Part shown: piece by piece, positions 5,110 through 10,958 of the stretch
Position numbering within the stretch: position 1 is the stretch's first letter
How the letters are laid out: each line of letters opens with the position of its first letter
Origin: Clostridia bacterium
GTDB taxonomy: Bacteria > Bacillota > Clostridia > Oscillospirales > Acutalibacteraceae
Direction of reading: 5' to 3'
DNA length: 10,958 nt
Assembly (NCBI GenBank): GCA_017631745.1
Contig: JAGBSR010000086.1
Span: 1 to 10,958 of the forward strand
Notes under the pieces: generated by a model
Database searches by the model: none
Told to the model about the DNA's origin: nothing
Seen by the model: the letters and a program-made list of their open reading frames with translations, nothing else
Position numbers and translations under genes: made by a program

Positions 5110-7533
5110 ATGAGCGAAAAAAACTATCAGGCAATACTTGAGCAGATGACTCTTGAAGAAAAAGCATCTCTTTGCTCAGGTCTTACTAACTGGCTCACAA
5201 AGCCCATCACCCGTCTCGGCATTCCTTCAGTATGGATGAGCGACGGCCCTCACGGTCTGAGAAAAGAAATGCAGACAGGCGGTACCAATATTATGCAGAA
5301 GGCAGAAACCGCTACCTGCTTCCCCACCGCAGTTACAACAGCAAGCAGCTGGGACCCCGAGCTTCTTGAAGAGGTAGGCTCAATCCTCGCTGACGAAGCA
5401 AAGGCATATAAGGTTACAACTCTTCTCGGCCCCGGTGTAAACATCAAGAGAAGCCCCCTTTGCGGCAGAAACTTTGAATATATTTCAGAAGACCCCTATC
5501 ACGCAGCACGTATGGGTGCAGCTTTTGTTCACGGTGTGCAGAAAGAAGGCGTAGGCGTAAGCCTCAAGCACTTCTGCGCCAACAACCAGGAGCACATCAG
5601 AATGTGCATCGACTCAGTTGTTGACGAGAGAGCTCTTCGTGAAATCTATCTCACTCCCTTTGAATACATAGTAAAAAAAGAACAGCCCACAACTGTTATG
5701 TGCTCATACAACAGAGTAAACGGCACATACCTTTCAGACAACAAGCTTATGCTCACAGACGTTCTTCGCGGTGAATGGGGCTATAAGGGAATTGTTGTTT
5801 CAGACTGGGGCGCTGTAAACGACAGAGTTGAAGGCATCAAAGCAGGTCTTGACCTGGAAATGCCCGGCAACGGCGGTATGAACGACAAGCACATTGTTGA
5901 GGCTGTTAAGGCTGGTACCCTCGACGAAGCAGACCTTGATAAGGTTGTTCTTCGTATGATCAAGTTTGCTTTTGATTGCAAAGAGCAGGAAGGCAACGGT
6001 TATAAAATCGATTTTGATGCACATCATAAGATTGCGAGAAAGGCTGCCGCTCAGTCCGCAGTACTTCTCAAAAACAACGACAGTGCTCTTCCTCTCAATC
6101 CGAAGCAGAGAGTTGCCGTTATCGGTGCACTTGCAAAAAATCTCAGATATCAGGGTGCAGGCTCAAGCCACATCAATCCCCCCAAGACAGTTTCATTCAC
6201 TGAAGCTATGAGAAACGAGGGTCAGTCCTTCGCTTATGCAGCAGGTTATTCTCTCAAGGGTGATGGCTACAACAAAAAGCTTATCGACGAAGCTGTTAAG
6301 GTTGCCAAGGGCAAGGACGCTGTTCTTCTCTTCATCGGTCTTACAGATGCATATGAAAGTGAAGGCTTCGACCGTACTCATATGAATATGCCCAGAAGCC
6401 ACAATATACTCGTTGACGAAATTTCAAAGGTTAACGACAATGTTATCGTTGTACTCTCCTGCGGTTCACCTGTCAAGATGGATATGTGGGAATGCAAGGT
6501 AAAGGCTATTCTCAACCTCTATCTCGGAGGTCAGGCAGGCGGTGAAGCTGCATACGATCTTATCTACGGCAAGGTTAATCCCAGCGGTAAGCTCGCAGAA
6601 ACCTTCCCCTTCAACAACGAAGACAATGTAGTTGCAAAATATTTCCCCATGGGCCCCAGAACTGTAGAGTACCGCGAGAGCATTTTCGTAGGCTACCGTT
6701 ACTTCGATGCAGCTAAAAAAGCTGTTCAGTACCCCTTCGGTCACGGCCTTTCATACACCAAGTTTGAATATAAAAATATCAAGCTCAGCAGCAAGAAAGT
6801 CAAAGAGGGCGAAAAGCTCACAGTTACATTCACACTTAAAAATATCGGTGATGTTGCCGGTGCAGAGGTAGCTCAGGTTTATGTCTGCCCGCCCAAGAGC
6901 AAAATCTACAAGGCAGACAGAGAGCTCAAGGGCTTCAAAAAAGTATTCCTCGAGCCCGGCGAAAAGAAAAAGGTTTCCATCGAGCTCGATGAAAGAGCAT
7001 TCAGTTACTACAATGTAAACATCAACGATTGGCATGCTGAAAGCGGTGAATACAAAATCATCGTTGCTGCTTCATCAAGAGACAGCCGTCTTTATGACAG
7101 CGTTGAGGTTATCACAGGCAAGCCCGATGTTGAAGTGCCCGACTATTCAAATACAGCTCCCGTTTACTATGCTGTTGACAATATGGCTACTATCCCCGAA
7201 AAGCAGTTTGAAACTGTGCTCGGTTATACTCTTCCCAACAACAATAAGTTCAAGAAGGGTGAGCTGACTATCAACAACTCAGTTAAGCAGGTTGCTGTAA
7301 GCCCCACAGGTAAGGCTCTTTACGGCATACTCAACGTTGGTGCTAAAATAGTTGCTCTCGGTGCTGAAAACCCCGAAATGATTACAAACTCCGTTAACGA
7401 CCTTCCCCTTCGTTCATTCAGCGGTTGGACAGGCGGACTCGTCTCGCAGAAGAGTGTAGACGGTCTTCTCGATATGTGTAACGGTAAAAAAGGCGGTTTC
7501 AAGAAGCTTATCGGTGGCTTTAAGAAAGACTGA
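5110..7533 (+). CDS. Cytoplasmic glycoside hydrolase family 3 beta-glucosidase
   Basis: GH3 beta-glucosidases release terminal beta-linked glucose from cellobiose and other glucosides with retention. The 807-residue protein has no signal peptide, so it should act on imported sugars. In order: the N-terminal (beta/alpha) barrel, about 1-290, with SDGPHGLR at 44-51 and KHFCANNQE at 153-161; the nucleophile D232 in VVSDWGA; an alpha/beta sandwich, about 315-545, with ESEGFDR at 416-422, where E418 is the likely acid/base; FGHGLSYTKFEY at 543-554; and a fibronectin III-like domain at about 567-668. No PA14 insertion is seen. A C-terminal extension, about 690-807, ends in a repeated lysine-rich tail, GGFKKLIGGFKK; similar extensions occur in clostridial relatives. 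It diverges from an AraC-type regulator, the probable activator. Family assignment is firm; glucosidase rather than xylosidase or another activity is the most likely but unproven specificity. Confidence 0.93.
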   Translation: MSEKNYQAILEQMTLEEKASLCSGLTNWLTKPITRLGIPSVWMSDGPHGLRKEMQTGGTNIMQKAETATCFPTAVTTASSWDPELLEEVGSILADEAKAYKVTTLLGPGVNIKRSPLCGRNFEYISEDPYHAARMGAAFVHGVQKEGVGVSLKHFCANNQEHIRMCIDSVVDERALREIYLTPFEYIVKKEQPTTVMCSYNRVNGTYLSDNKLMLTDVLRGEWGYKGIVVSDWGAVNDRVEGIKAGLDLEMPGNGGMNDKHIVEAVKAGTLDEADLDKVVLRMIKFAFDCKEQEGNGYKIDFDAHHKIARKAAAQSAVLLKNNDSALPLNPKQRVAVIGALAKNLRYQGAGSSHINPPKTVSFTEAMRNEGQSFAYAAGYSLKGDGYNKKLIDEAVKVAKGKDAVLLFIGLTDAYESEGFDRTHMNMPRSHNILVDEISKVNDNVIVVLSCGSPVKMDMWECKVKAILNLYLGGQAGGEAAYDLIYGKVNPSGKLAETFPFNNEDNVVAKYFPMGPRTVEYRESIFVGYRYFDAAKKAVQYPFGHGLSYTKFEYKNIKLSSKKVKEGEKLTVTFTLKNIGDVAGAEVAQVYVCPPKSKIYKADRELKGFKKVFLEPGEKKKVSIELDERAFSYYNVNINDWHAESGEYKIIVAASSRDSRLYDSVEVITGKPDVEVPDYSNTAPVYYAVDNMATIPEKQFETVLGYTLPNNNKFKKGELTINNSVKQVAVSPTGKALYGILNVGAKIVALGAENPEMITNSVNDLPLRSFSGWTGGLVSQKSVDGLLDMCNGKKGGFKKLIGGFKKD

Positions 7534-7541
7534 TAAAACAA

Positions 7542-7568
7542 CGGACTGTTCTTTCACAGAGCAGTCCG
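7542..7568 (+). other. Intercistronic hairpin without a T-tract
   Basis: CGGACTGTTCT and AGAGCAGTCCG form an 11-bp stem with one G-U pair around TTCAC, 8 bases after the glucosidase stop. It is followed by AAACTTAATG rather than a run of T, so it is not a standard terminator. It may protect the 3' end of the glucosidase mRNA or partly reduce read-through into the lipoprotein gene, for which I find no separate promoter. Confidence 0.65.
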
Positions 7569-7590
7569 AAACTTAATGAGGTGAATAACT

Positions 7591-8175
7591 ATGAAAAAAA
7601 TCTTATCACTCATTTTTGCTGTTTTGCTTATCGTCTCTTGCTTTACAGCTTGTGGCGGCAACACTGACAGCGGTATAAAAATTCCCGAAGAGGATCTCAG
7701 CGAAGTACAATACGGCTCATTCAGCAAATTCACAGCCGTTGATCTTGACGGTAAAACAGTAACCGAAGATATCTTCAAGGACAAAAAGCTGACTATGATT
7801 AACATCTGGGGCACCTTCTGCGGACCCTGCATAAACGAAATGCCCGACCTTAACAGACTTCATCAGGAATATGCCGACAAGGGCTTCCAGATTATCGGCA
7901 TTGTCTGTGATGTAGGCTTATCAGCATCAGGCGAATATTATGACGCTTCCCTTTACAACGATGCTCTCGATGTAGTTGAAATGACAGGCGTAACCTACAA
8001 AAATCTTCTTCCCAGCTATTCACTTGACCGTATCAAGCTTCGTGAGGTTTATTCTATCCCCGAAACTGTCTTTGTTGACGAAAACGGCAATGTTATAGGC
8101 GAGAGCTACATCGGCTCAAGAAACTACGAAAACTGGAAAGCAATCATCGACAGTATGATGGACTCTGTTTCCTGA
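7591..8175 (+). CDS. TlpA-like thiol-disulfide oxidoreductase lipoprotein
   Basis: This is a thioredoxin-fold protein of the TlpA/ResA type, predicted to reduce or exchange disulfides on the outer face of the membrane. The 194 residues begin with a lipoprotein signal peptide: KK at 2-3, a hydrophobic stretch, and a lipobox FTAC with C21 as the probable lipidated cysteine. The thioredoxin domain spans about 44-190. Its active site is CGPC at 77-80 within IWGTFCGPC, with phenylalanine where tryptophan is usual, and the cis-proline is P157 in SIPETVFVDENG. A short insert at about 105-145 lies between, common in this group. It starts 57 bases after the glucosidase stop behind a good ribosome site (TGAGGTGA), so it may be cotranscribed, though no functional link is obvious. 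No CcdA-type membrane partner is seen nearby. The redox partner is unknown. Confidence 0.9.
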   Translation: MKKILSLIFAVLLIVSCFTACGGNTDSGIKIPEEDLSEVQYGSFSKFTAVDLDGKTVTEDIFKDKKLTMINIWGTFCGPCINEMPDLNRLHQEYADKGFQIIGIVCDVGLSASGEYYDASLYNDALDVVEMTGVTYKNLLPSYSLDRIKLREVYSIPETVFVDENGNVIGESYIGSRNYENWKAIIDSMMDSVS

Positions 8176-8183
8176 TAAAAAAT

Positions 8184-8220
8184 AAAGGCTATGGCTTAAA
8201 TCAATAAGCCGTAGCCTTTT
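8184..8220. terminator. Bidirectional rho-independent terminator
   Basis: A 15-bp stem with one G-U pair (8184-8198 with 8205-8219) surrounds the loop AATCAA. The plus strand runs into TTTT and the minus strand into TTTATTTTTT. It lies between the convergent lipoprotein and glycosyltransferase genes and can end both transcripts. Its right end touches the glycosyltransferase stop codon. Confidence 0.9.
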
Positions 8221-8915
8221 CAGTTACCGAGAAATATTCTTCTGTAAAGCTTTGAAATAACAGCAGTATTGGATATTTTCTGAAAATTATCTTCAAAAGC
8301 TTTTCTCTTGTTTTTATCCACGCGGCAATACATAAGAGGAATATCAATGAGTCTGGTCTTGCCGTAAACAGAAGCTACAATTCCTATCCACTGCGCCGTC
8401 ACGGGAATACCCTTGGGAACGGGCATTATTTTTTTGAGCATCTTTCTGTCAATGGCCATACAGCTAAGAAGAAACGAATTTCTGTAGATATTCCTGAGAG
8501 GATTTTTATTTACCGAAAACCTTTCAAAAAGTGAATAGTCGGTGATACTCAGATATTCGTCGGTTATATAGGCATTATGTATCACTAAATCCGCACCGTC
8601 GCCAAAAGCCTCTGTTACTCTTTTAACCTTGTCGGGAAGCCACACATCCTTGCAATCGCAAAAGAAAATCTTATCACCCTTACAGTGGCGAATAGCATTT
8701 ACAAGATTAGCGGTATCGCCTTTGTTCTTACCCTCAACCCATATGACACGGCTGTCTCTGGAAGCAATCTGCTTTACTATCCTTTCGGTAATTTCACCGG
8801 GGCGGTCGTCAGATACAATAACCTCATCGCCGAAGCCGAGCTGCGAAAGAACGGATAATAACTGCTGACGGATATTTTTATCGCCTCTTTGTACCGCCAT
8901 AACTACAGATATCAT
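8220..8915 (-). CDS. Family 2 (GT-A fold) glycosyltransferase with altered motifs
   Basis: GT2 enzymes transfer a sugar from a nucleotide donor, often to cell-surface polysaccharide. The 231-residue protein has no membrane segment. The fold is recognisable: ISVVMAV at 2-8, LLSVLSQLGFGDEVIVSDD at 19-37, and FFCDCKDVWLPDKV at 84-97. Comparison with the rhamnosyltransferase-like group I know shows changes at expected catalytic sites. The DQDDVW metal motif is DCKDVW (D87, D90 kept), the usual HDQW is TAQW at 173-176, and YRxHxxN is YCRVDKN at 196-202. The donor-side YNG is QRG. Activity may therefore be altered or lost, although the frame is intact. The ribosome site is GGCGGTGA, 4 bases before the ATG. 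It is a single-gene unit with its own strong promoter and a shared terminator, not part of a polysaccharide cluster in this window. Acceptor and donor are unknown. Confidence 0.85.
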   Translation of the reverse strand: MISVVMAVQRGDKNIRQQLLSVLSQLGFGDEVIVSDDRPGEITERIVKQIASRDSRVIWVEGKNKGDTANLVNAIRHCKGDKIFFCDCKDVWLPDKVKRVTEAFGDGADLVIHNAYITDEYLSITDYSLFERFSVNKNPLRNIYRNSFLLSCMAIDRKMLKKIMPVPKGIPVTAQWIGIVASVYGKTRLIDIPLMYCRVDKNKRKAFEDNFQKISNTAVISKLYRRIFLGN

Positions 8916-8927
8916 TTTTTCACCGCC

Positions 8928-8965
8928 TTTCAGAAATATAGATGTATTATATCATTTTTCTGAAA
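8928..8965. repeat. Two TTTCNGAAA palindromes around the glycosyltransferase promoter
   Basis: TTTCAGAAA (8928-8936) and TTTCTGAAA (8957-8965) are each near-perfect palindromes and also exact reverse complements of each other, with centres 29 bp apart. One lies in the spacer of the minus-strand promoter and the other just after its expected start. This is an operator-like arrangement, but the sites are short and AT-rich. Confidence 0.4.
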
Positions 8966-8974
8966 TTATTACAA
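8946..8974 (-). promoter_or_regulatory. Promoter of the glycosyltransferase gene
   Basis: On the minus strand TTGTAA (8969-8974) and a perfect TATAAT (8946-8951) are separated by 17 bases. The predicted start near 8939 gives a leader of about 24 bases containing the ribosome site. Confidence 0.7.
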
Positions 8975-9064
8975 CTATCCCGAAAAATTTTCAGATTTTT
9001 TTCAAATTAGGCCAAAAATTTCACATAGTTTTTACATAAGTATGTTATACTACCAATCGAAGAG

Positions 9065-9093
9065 TTGTAAAATAATGGCAGATATGGTATAAT
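9065..9093 (+). promoter_or_regulatory. Promoter of the Fn3-domain protein gene
   Basis: TTGTAA (9065-9070) is followed after 17 bases by a perfect TATAAT (9088-9093) preceded by TG at the extended -10 position. Another TG-extended element, TATACT at 9046-9051, lies upstream without a well-spaced -35 and might be a second start. Confidence 0.7.
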
Positions 9094-9111
9094 CAGATAA
9101 ATTTTAGGAAC

Positions 9112-9117
9112 AGGAGG
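9112..9117 (+). promoter_or_regulatory. Ribosome binding site deciding the Fn3 protein start
   Basis: AGGAGG is followed by two in-frame ATGs, at 9119 and 9125. The first is only 1 base from the site and the second 7 bases, so 9125 is the likely start and the protein begins MKAFDIRK. Confidence 0.7.
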
Positions 9118-9124
9118 AATGAGA

Positions 9125-10273
9125 ATGAAAGCTTTCGACATCAGGAAAATCAGTCTTTTTGCAATCGCAACCGCAATTCTTATATGCATTTTCTCATTTC
9201 TCACCCTCGCTGTTTCCTCTCCCGACAAGGTTAATTCACTCAAAGCCAAGGCAGGTACAACTGCCGTAACCCTAAACTGGGATAAAGTAAAAGACTGTGA
9301 TGCTTATGCAGTTTTCTACTACTCCCCCTCTTCTGAAAAATACACCTTCATAAAAAACACAAAGGATACCGAATATAAAATCTCAGGTCTTGACGAAGGT
9401 GAAACTTATTATTTTGCTGTTCAGAGCTACAACAACGACGGTGACCAGAAGCTTTACGGCACAGTATCAGACTATGTAAAAGCAACCACAAAGGTTGAAG
9501 AGCCTGCCAAGGTCAAAAAGCTTGATGCACCCAACATCTATTCAACAAAGCTCAAGCTCACCTGGAACGAAGTACCCGGTGCAAAATATGCCGTATATTT
9601 CTACGACCCCGACACAAAGAAATATACCCATATAGATAATGTTTCAAAAGAGGCTCTCACAGTAACAGATCTCGACCCTGAAACAACCTATCAGTTTGCA
9701 GTAAGAGCTTATAAAAAGGTTGGCAAAACCACCTACTACGGCGAATACTCAGCCAAGGTGAAGGCAACGACCAATCCTATGCCTATTGAGCTTGACGAAG
9801 CACGCAAGCTTTTCAATACGGCTATTGATGTATATATGAACTGGGTTTACTCCTGCTCATATACAGCCTCAAAGGGCTATATCGAAAGAGAGTTTTACGG
9901 CGTGTTATGCAAGTTTGCTCCCGTAAATCACCCCGATATAAAAACAAAGGCTGACCTTGAAAAACATCTTAGCAAATACTTCGCAAAAGAGATATATGAA
10001 AATGAGCTCTATCTCTACATTGAAGTCGGCGGCAAGCTTTATTACTATGCAGAGGGTGGCTCGGGCGACCCTGATAAGGGTACTAAACATTACACCGACT
10101 CACTTAAAAAGGTCAACTACAAAAAATATAAATACACCCTTTACCCCACATATTATCCCAAATATGAAAACGAAAACAACCCCGAAAGCTATACTTTCAC
10201 AATTGTAAGAAAAGACGGCAGATGGATTTTCGACGGTAATTTCTATACCTGCAGTGCAAAAATAAAGGATTGA
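9125..10273 (+). CDS. Secreted/anchored protein: two Fn3 domains plus IseA-like C-terminal domain
   Basis: The 382-residue protein (positions below count from the upstream ATG at 9119, two residues longer) has a basic start and a hydrophobic segment at about 11-33 that acts as a signal peptide or anchor; no lipobox is seen. Two fibronectin type III domains follow, at about 36-124 and 130-218. Both keep the core pattern: a tryptophan in LNWDKV and LTWNEV, then the Y-x-F-A-V strand in YYFAVQSY and YQFAVRAY. The C-terminal region, about 224-384, is rich in Tyr and Lys, with LFNTAIDVYMNWVY, a DLEKHLSKYFAKEIY helix, GGKLYYYAEGG and RKDGRWIFDGNF. This order recalls the IseA (YoeB) family of DL-endopeptidase inhibitors, which restrain cell-wall autolysins, but that is a tentative reading; an NTF2-like domain of other function is possible. 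It is a single gene with its own promoter and terminator. No sortase motif or catalytic motif is visible. Confidence 0.8.
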   Translation: MKAFDIRKISLFAIATAILICIFSFLTLAVSSPDKVNSLKAKAGTTAVTLNWDKVKDCDAYAVFYYSPSSEKYTFIKNTKDTEYKISGLDEGETYYFAVQSYNNDGDQKLYGTVSDYVKATTKVEEPAKVKKLDAPNIYSTKLKLTWNEVPGAKYAVYFYDPDTKKYTHIDNVSKEALTVTDLDPETTYQFAVRAYKKVGKTTYYGEYSAKVKATTNPMPIELDEARKLFNTAIDVYMNWVYSCSYTASKGYIEREFYGVLCKFAPVNHPDIKTKADLEKHLSKYFAKEIYENELYLYIEVGGKLYYYAEGGSGDPDKGTKHYTDSLKKVNYKKYKYTLYPTYYPKYENENNPESYTFTIVRKDGRWIFDGNFYTCSAKIKD

Positions 10274-10317
10274 GTAACCATTTGATAAGATTTATCGGTG
10301 GTTACTTTCTTTTTTCT
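10274..10317 (+). terminator. Rho-independent terminator after the Fn3 gene
   Basis: GTAACCA (10274-10280) pairs with TGGTTAC (10299-10305), and an inner 5-bp stem GATAA/TTATC extends it. A T-rich run, TTTCTTTTTTCT, follows. It begins right at the stop codon of the Fn3 gene. Confidence 0.85.
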
Positions 10318-10318
10318 C

Positions 10319-10347
10319 TTGATTTAGATTCCCACGGGTGTTATAAT
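10319..10347 (+). promoter_or_regulatory. Promoter of murD
   Basis: TTGATT (10319-10324) is followed after 17 bases by a perfect TATAAT (10342-10347) with TG at the extended -10 position. It begins directly after the T-run of the preceding terminator. The ribosome site GGAGG lies 7 bases before the ATG at 10379. Confidence 0.75.
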
Positions 10348-10378
10348 ACAAATCAGCAAATACAACGGAGGCTTATTA

Positions 10379-10958
10379 ATGAAAGCTAAAAATTATCTTA
10401 TTGTCGGTGCAGGCAGAAGCGGTATTGCCGCTGCACAGATGCTCACAAAGTTAAATGAAAACTTCACTATATACGACGGCAACTCAAATCTCAATACCGA
10501 GGCTGTGTCACAGCAGATTAACAGTAATACAGATATCCCCTTTATTCTCGGTGATGTAACTGCAAGTCAGCTTAAGGGCTTTGATATCTGCGTCGTCTCA
10601 CCCGGTGTGCCTCTTGATACGCCCATAATGTTGGCAGTCAAAGAAGCAGACATCCCCGTTTACAGCGAAATAGAGCTTGCTTATCTCTATGATAAAGGTG
10701 AAATAATTGCTATTACAGGTACCAACGGCAAAACAACTACAACCTCCCTGGTATACGAAATAATGCGTTCACACGACAGTGATACACTCCTGGTGGGTAA
10801 TATAGAAATCCCCTACACAGGTCTTGTCCTTACTTCAAAAGACGGAGGTGCAACTGTTGCTGAACTCATCTCATTCCAGCTTGAGACTATGATAACCTTC
10901 AAACCAAAGGTCAGCGCAATTCTCAAAATAACTCCCGACCACCTTGATCGTCATAAGA
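10379..10958 (+). CDS. murD: MurD, UDP-N-acetylmuramoyl-L-alanine--D-glutamate ligase, 5' part
   Basis: MurD adds D-glutamate to UDP-MurNAc-L-Ala in the cytoplasm, using ATP, an essential step of peptidoglycan precursor synthesis. The first 193 residues are present and the rest lies outside. The N-terminal Rossmann-like domain that binds the UDP end begins YLIVGAGRSGIAAA (6-19) and contains VVSPGVP at 72-78. The central ATPase domain has the P-loop TGTNGKTTT at 113-121, followed by GNIEIP at 140-145, ELISFQLE at 162-169 and TPDHLDRH at 185-192. These motifs and their spacing separate MurD from MurC, MurE and MurF. Three positions differ from what I expect: glutamate for the second glycine of GNIG, isoleucine for the first serine of ELSSFQL, and lysine for the asparagine before TPDH. 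The gene has its own promoter and a good ribosome site. The cell-wall operon at the other end of the window is not linked to it. Confidence 0.92.
   Translation, partial: MKAKNYLIVGAGRSGIAAAQMLTKLNENFTIYDGNSNLNTEAVSQQINSNTDIPFILGDVTASQLKGFDICVVSPGVPLDTPIMLAVKEADIPVYSEIELAYLYDKGEIIAITGTNGKTTTTSLVYEIMRSHDSDTLLVGNIEIPYTGLVLTSKDGGATVAELISFQLETMITFKPKVSAILKITPDHLDRHK

Noticed and set aside
5781..7035. Several open frames antisense to the GH3 gene
   Set aside because: They follow from the biased codon use of the glucosidase, lack ribosome sites and encode no recognisable protein.
9031..9051. TTTACA with TATACT as a promoter for the Fn3 gene
   Set aside because: The spacer is only 9 bases; the TTGTAA-17-TATAAT pair further downstream is far better.
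1..10958. CRISPR arrays, tRNA or rRNA genes, insertion sequences, prophage or toxin-antitoxin genes
   Set aside because: No regularly spaced repeats, transposase or integrase-like proteins, or cloverleaf-like segments were seen; gaps between genes are at most about 200 bases.

Overview
The window looks like the chromosome of an anaerobic, low-to-mid GC Clostridia bacterium, most likely a gut or rumen member of the Ruminococcaceae/Oscillospiraceae. This is inference from rubrerythrin, an FHA-SEDS-PBP cell-wall cluster, a clostridial type of cytoplasmic GH3 beta-glucosidase with an AraC-type regulator, strong AGGAGG ribosome sites and AT-rich intergenic DNA. No RNA gene, CRISPR array, transposon or prophage gene was seen. 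Ten protein genes are present; the first and last are cut by the window edges.

Left part (1-4192, all minus strand). An operon read right to left starts at a near-consensus promoter (4164-4192). It encodes a membrane-anchored protein with two FHA domains, a SEDS-family (FtsW/RodA-like) glycosyltransferase and a class B penicillin-binding protein. The genes are tightly spaced, and the PBP ribosome site overlaps the SEDS stop codon. This is a peptidoglycan polymerase/transpeptidase pair with an FHA partner. Both FHA domains lack the usual Ser/His pair of the phosphothreonine pocket. Rubrerythrin follows with its own promoter, and a perfect inverted repeat lies at its expected transcription start.

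Middle (4230-8220). An AraC-family regulator diverges from a GH3 beta-glucosidase. The 124 bp between them holds two 11-bp direct repeats 20 bp apart plus an inverted partial copy, a plausible operator set. The glucosidase is followed after 57 bp, which contain a hairpin, by a TlpA-like thioredoxin-fold lipoprotein. A strong bidirectional terminator (8184-8220) separates it from a convergent family 2 glycosyltransferase whose usual active-site motifs are altered.

Right part (8916-10958). The glycosyltransferase and a secreted or membrane-anchored protein diverge from promoters with identical -35 and -10 hexamers. That protein has two fibronectin type III domains and a C-terminal domain resembling IseA-type DL-endopeptidase inhibitors (tentative). 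It ends in a good terminator, followed at once by the promoter and 5' part of murD.

Cell-envelope functions recur (FHA/SEDS/PBP, MurD, possibly the glycosyltransferase and the Fn3 protein), with a regulated sugar-use gene between them. I see no clear new multi-gene system. The best leads are the atypical FHA domains, the atypical glycosyltransferase, the Fn3/IseA-like protein and the AraC operator.
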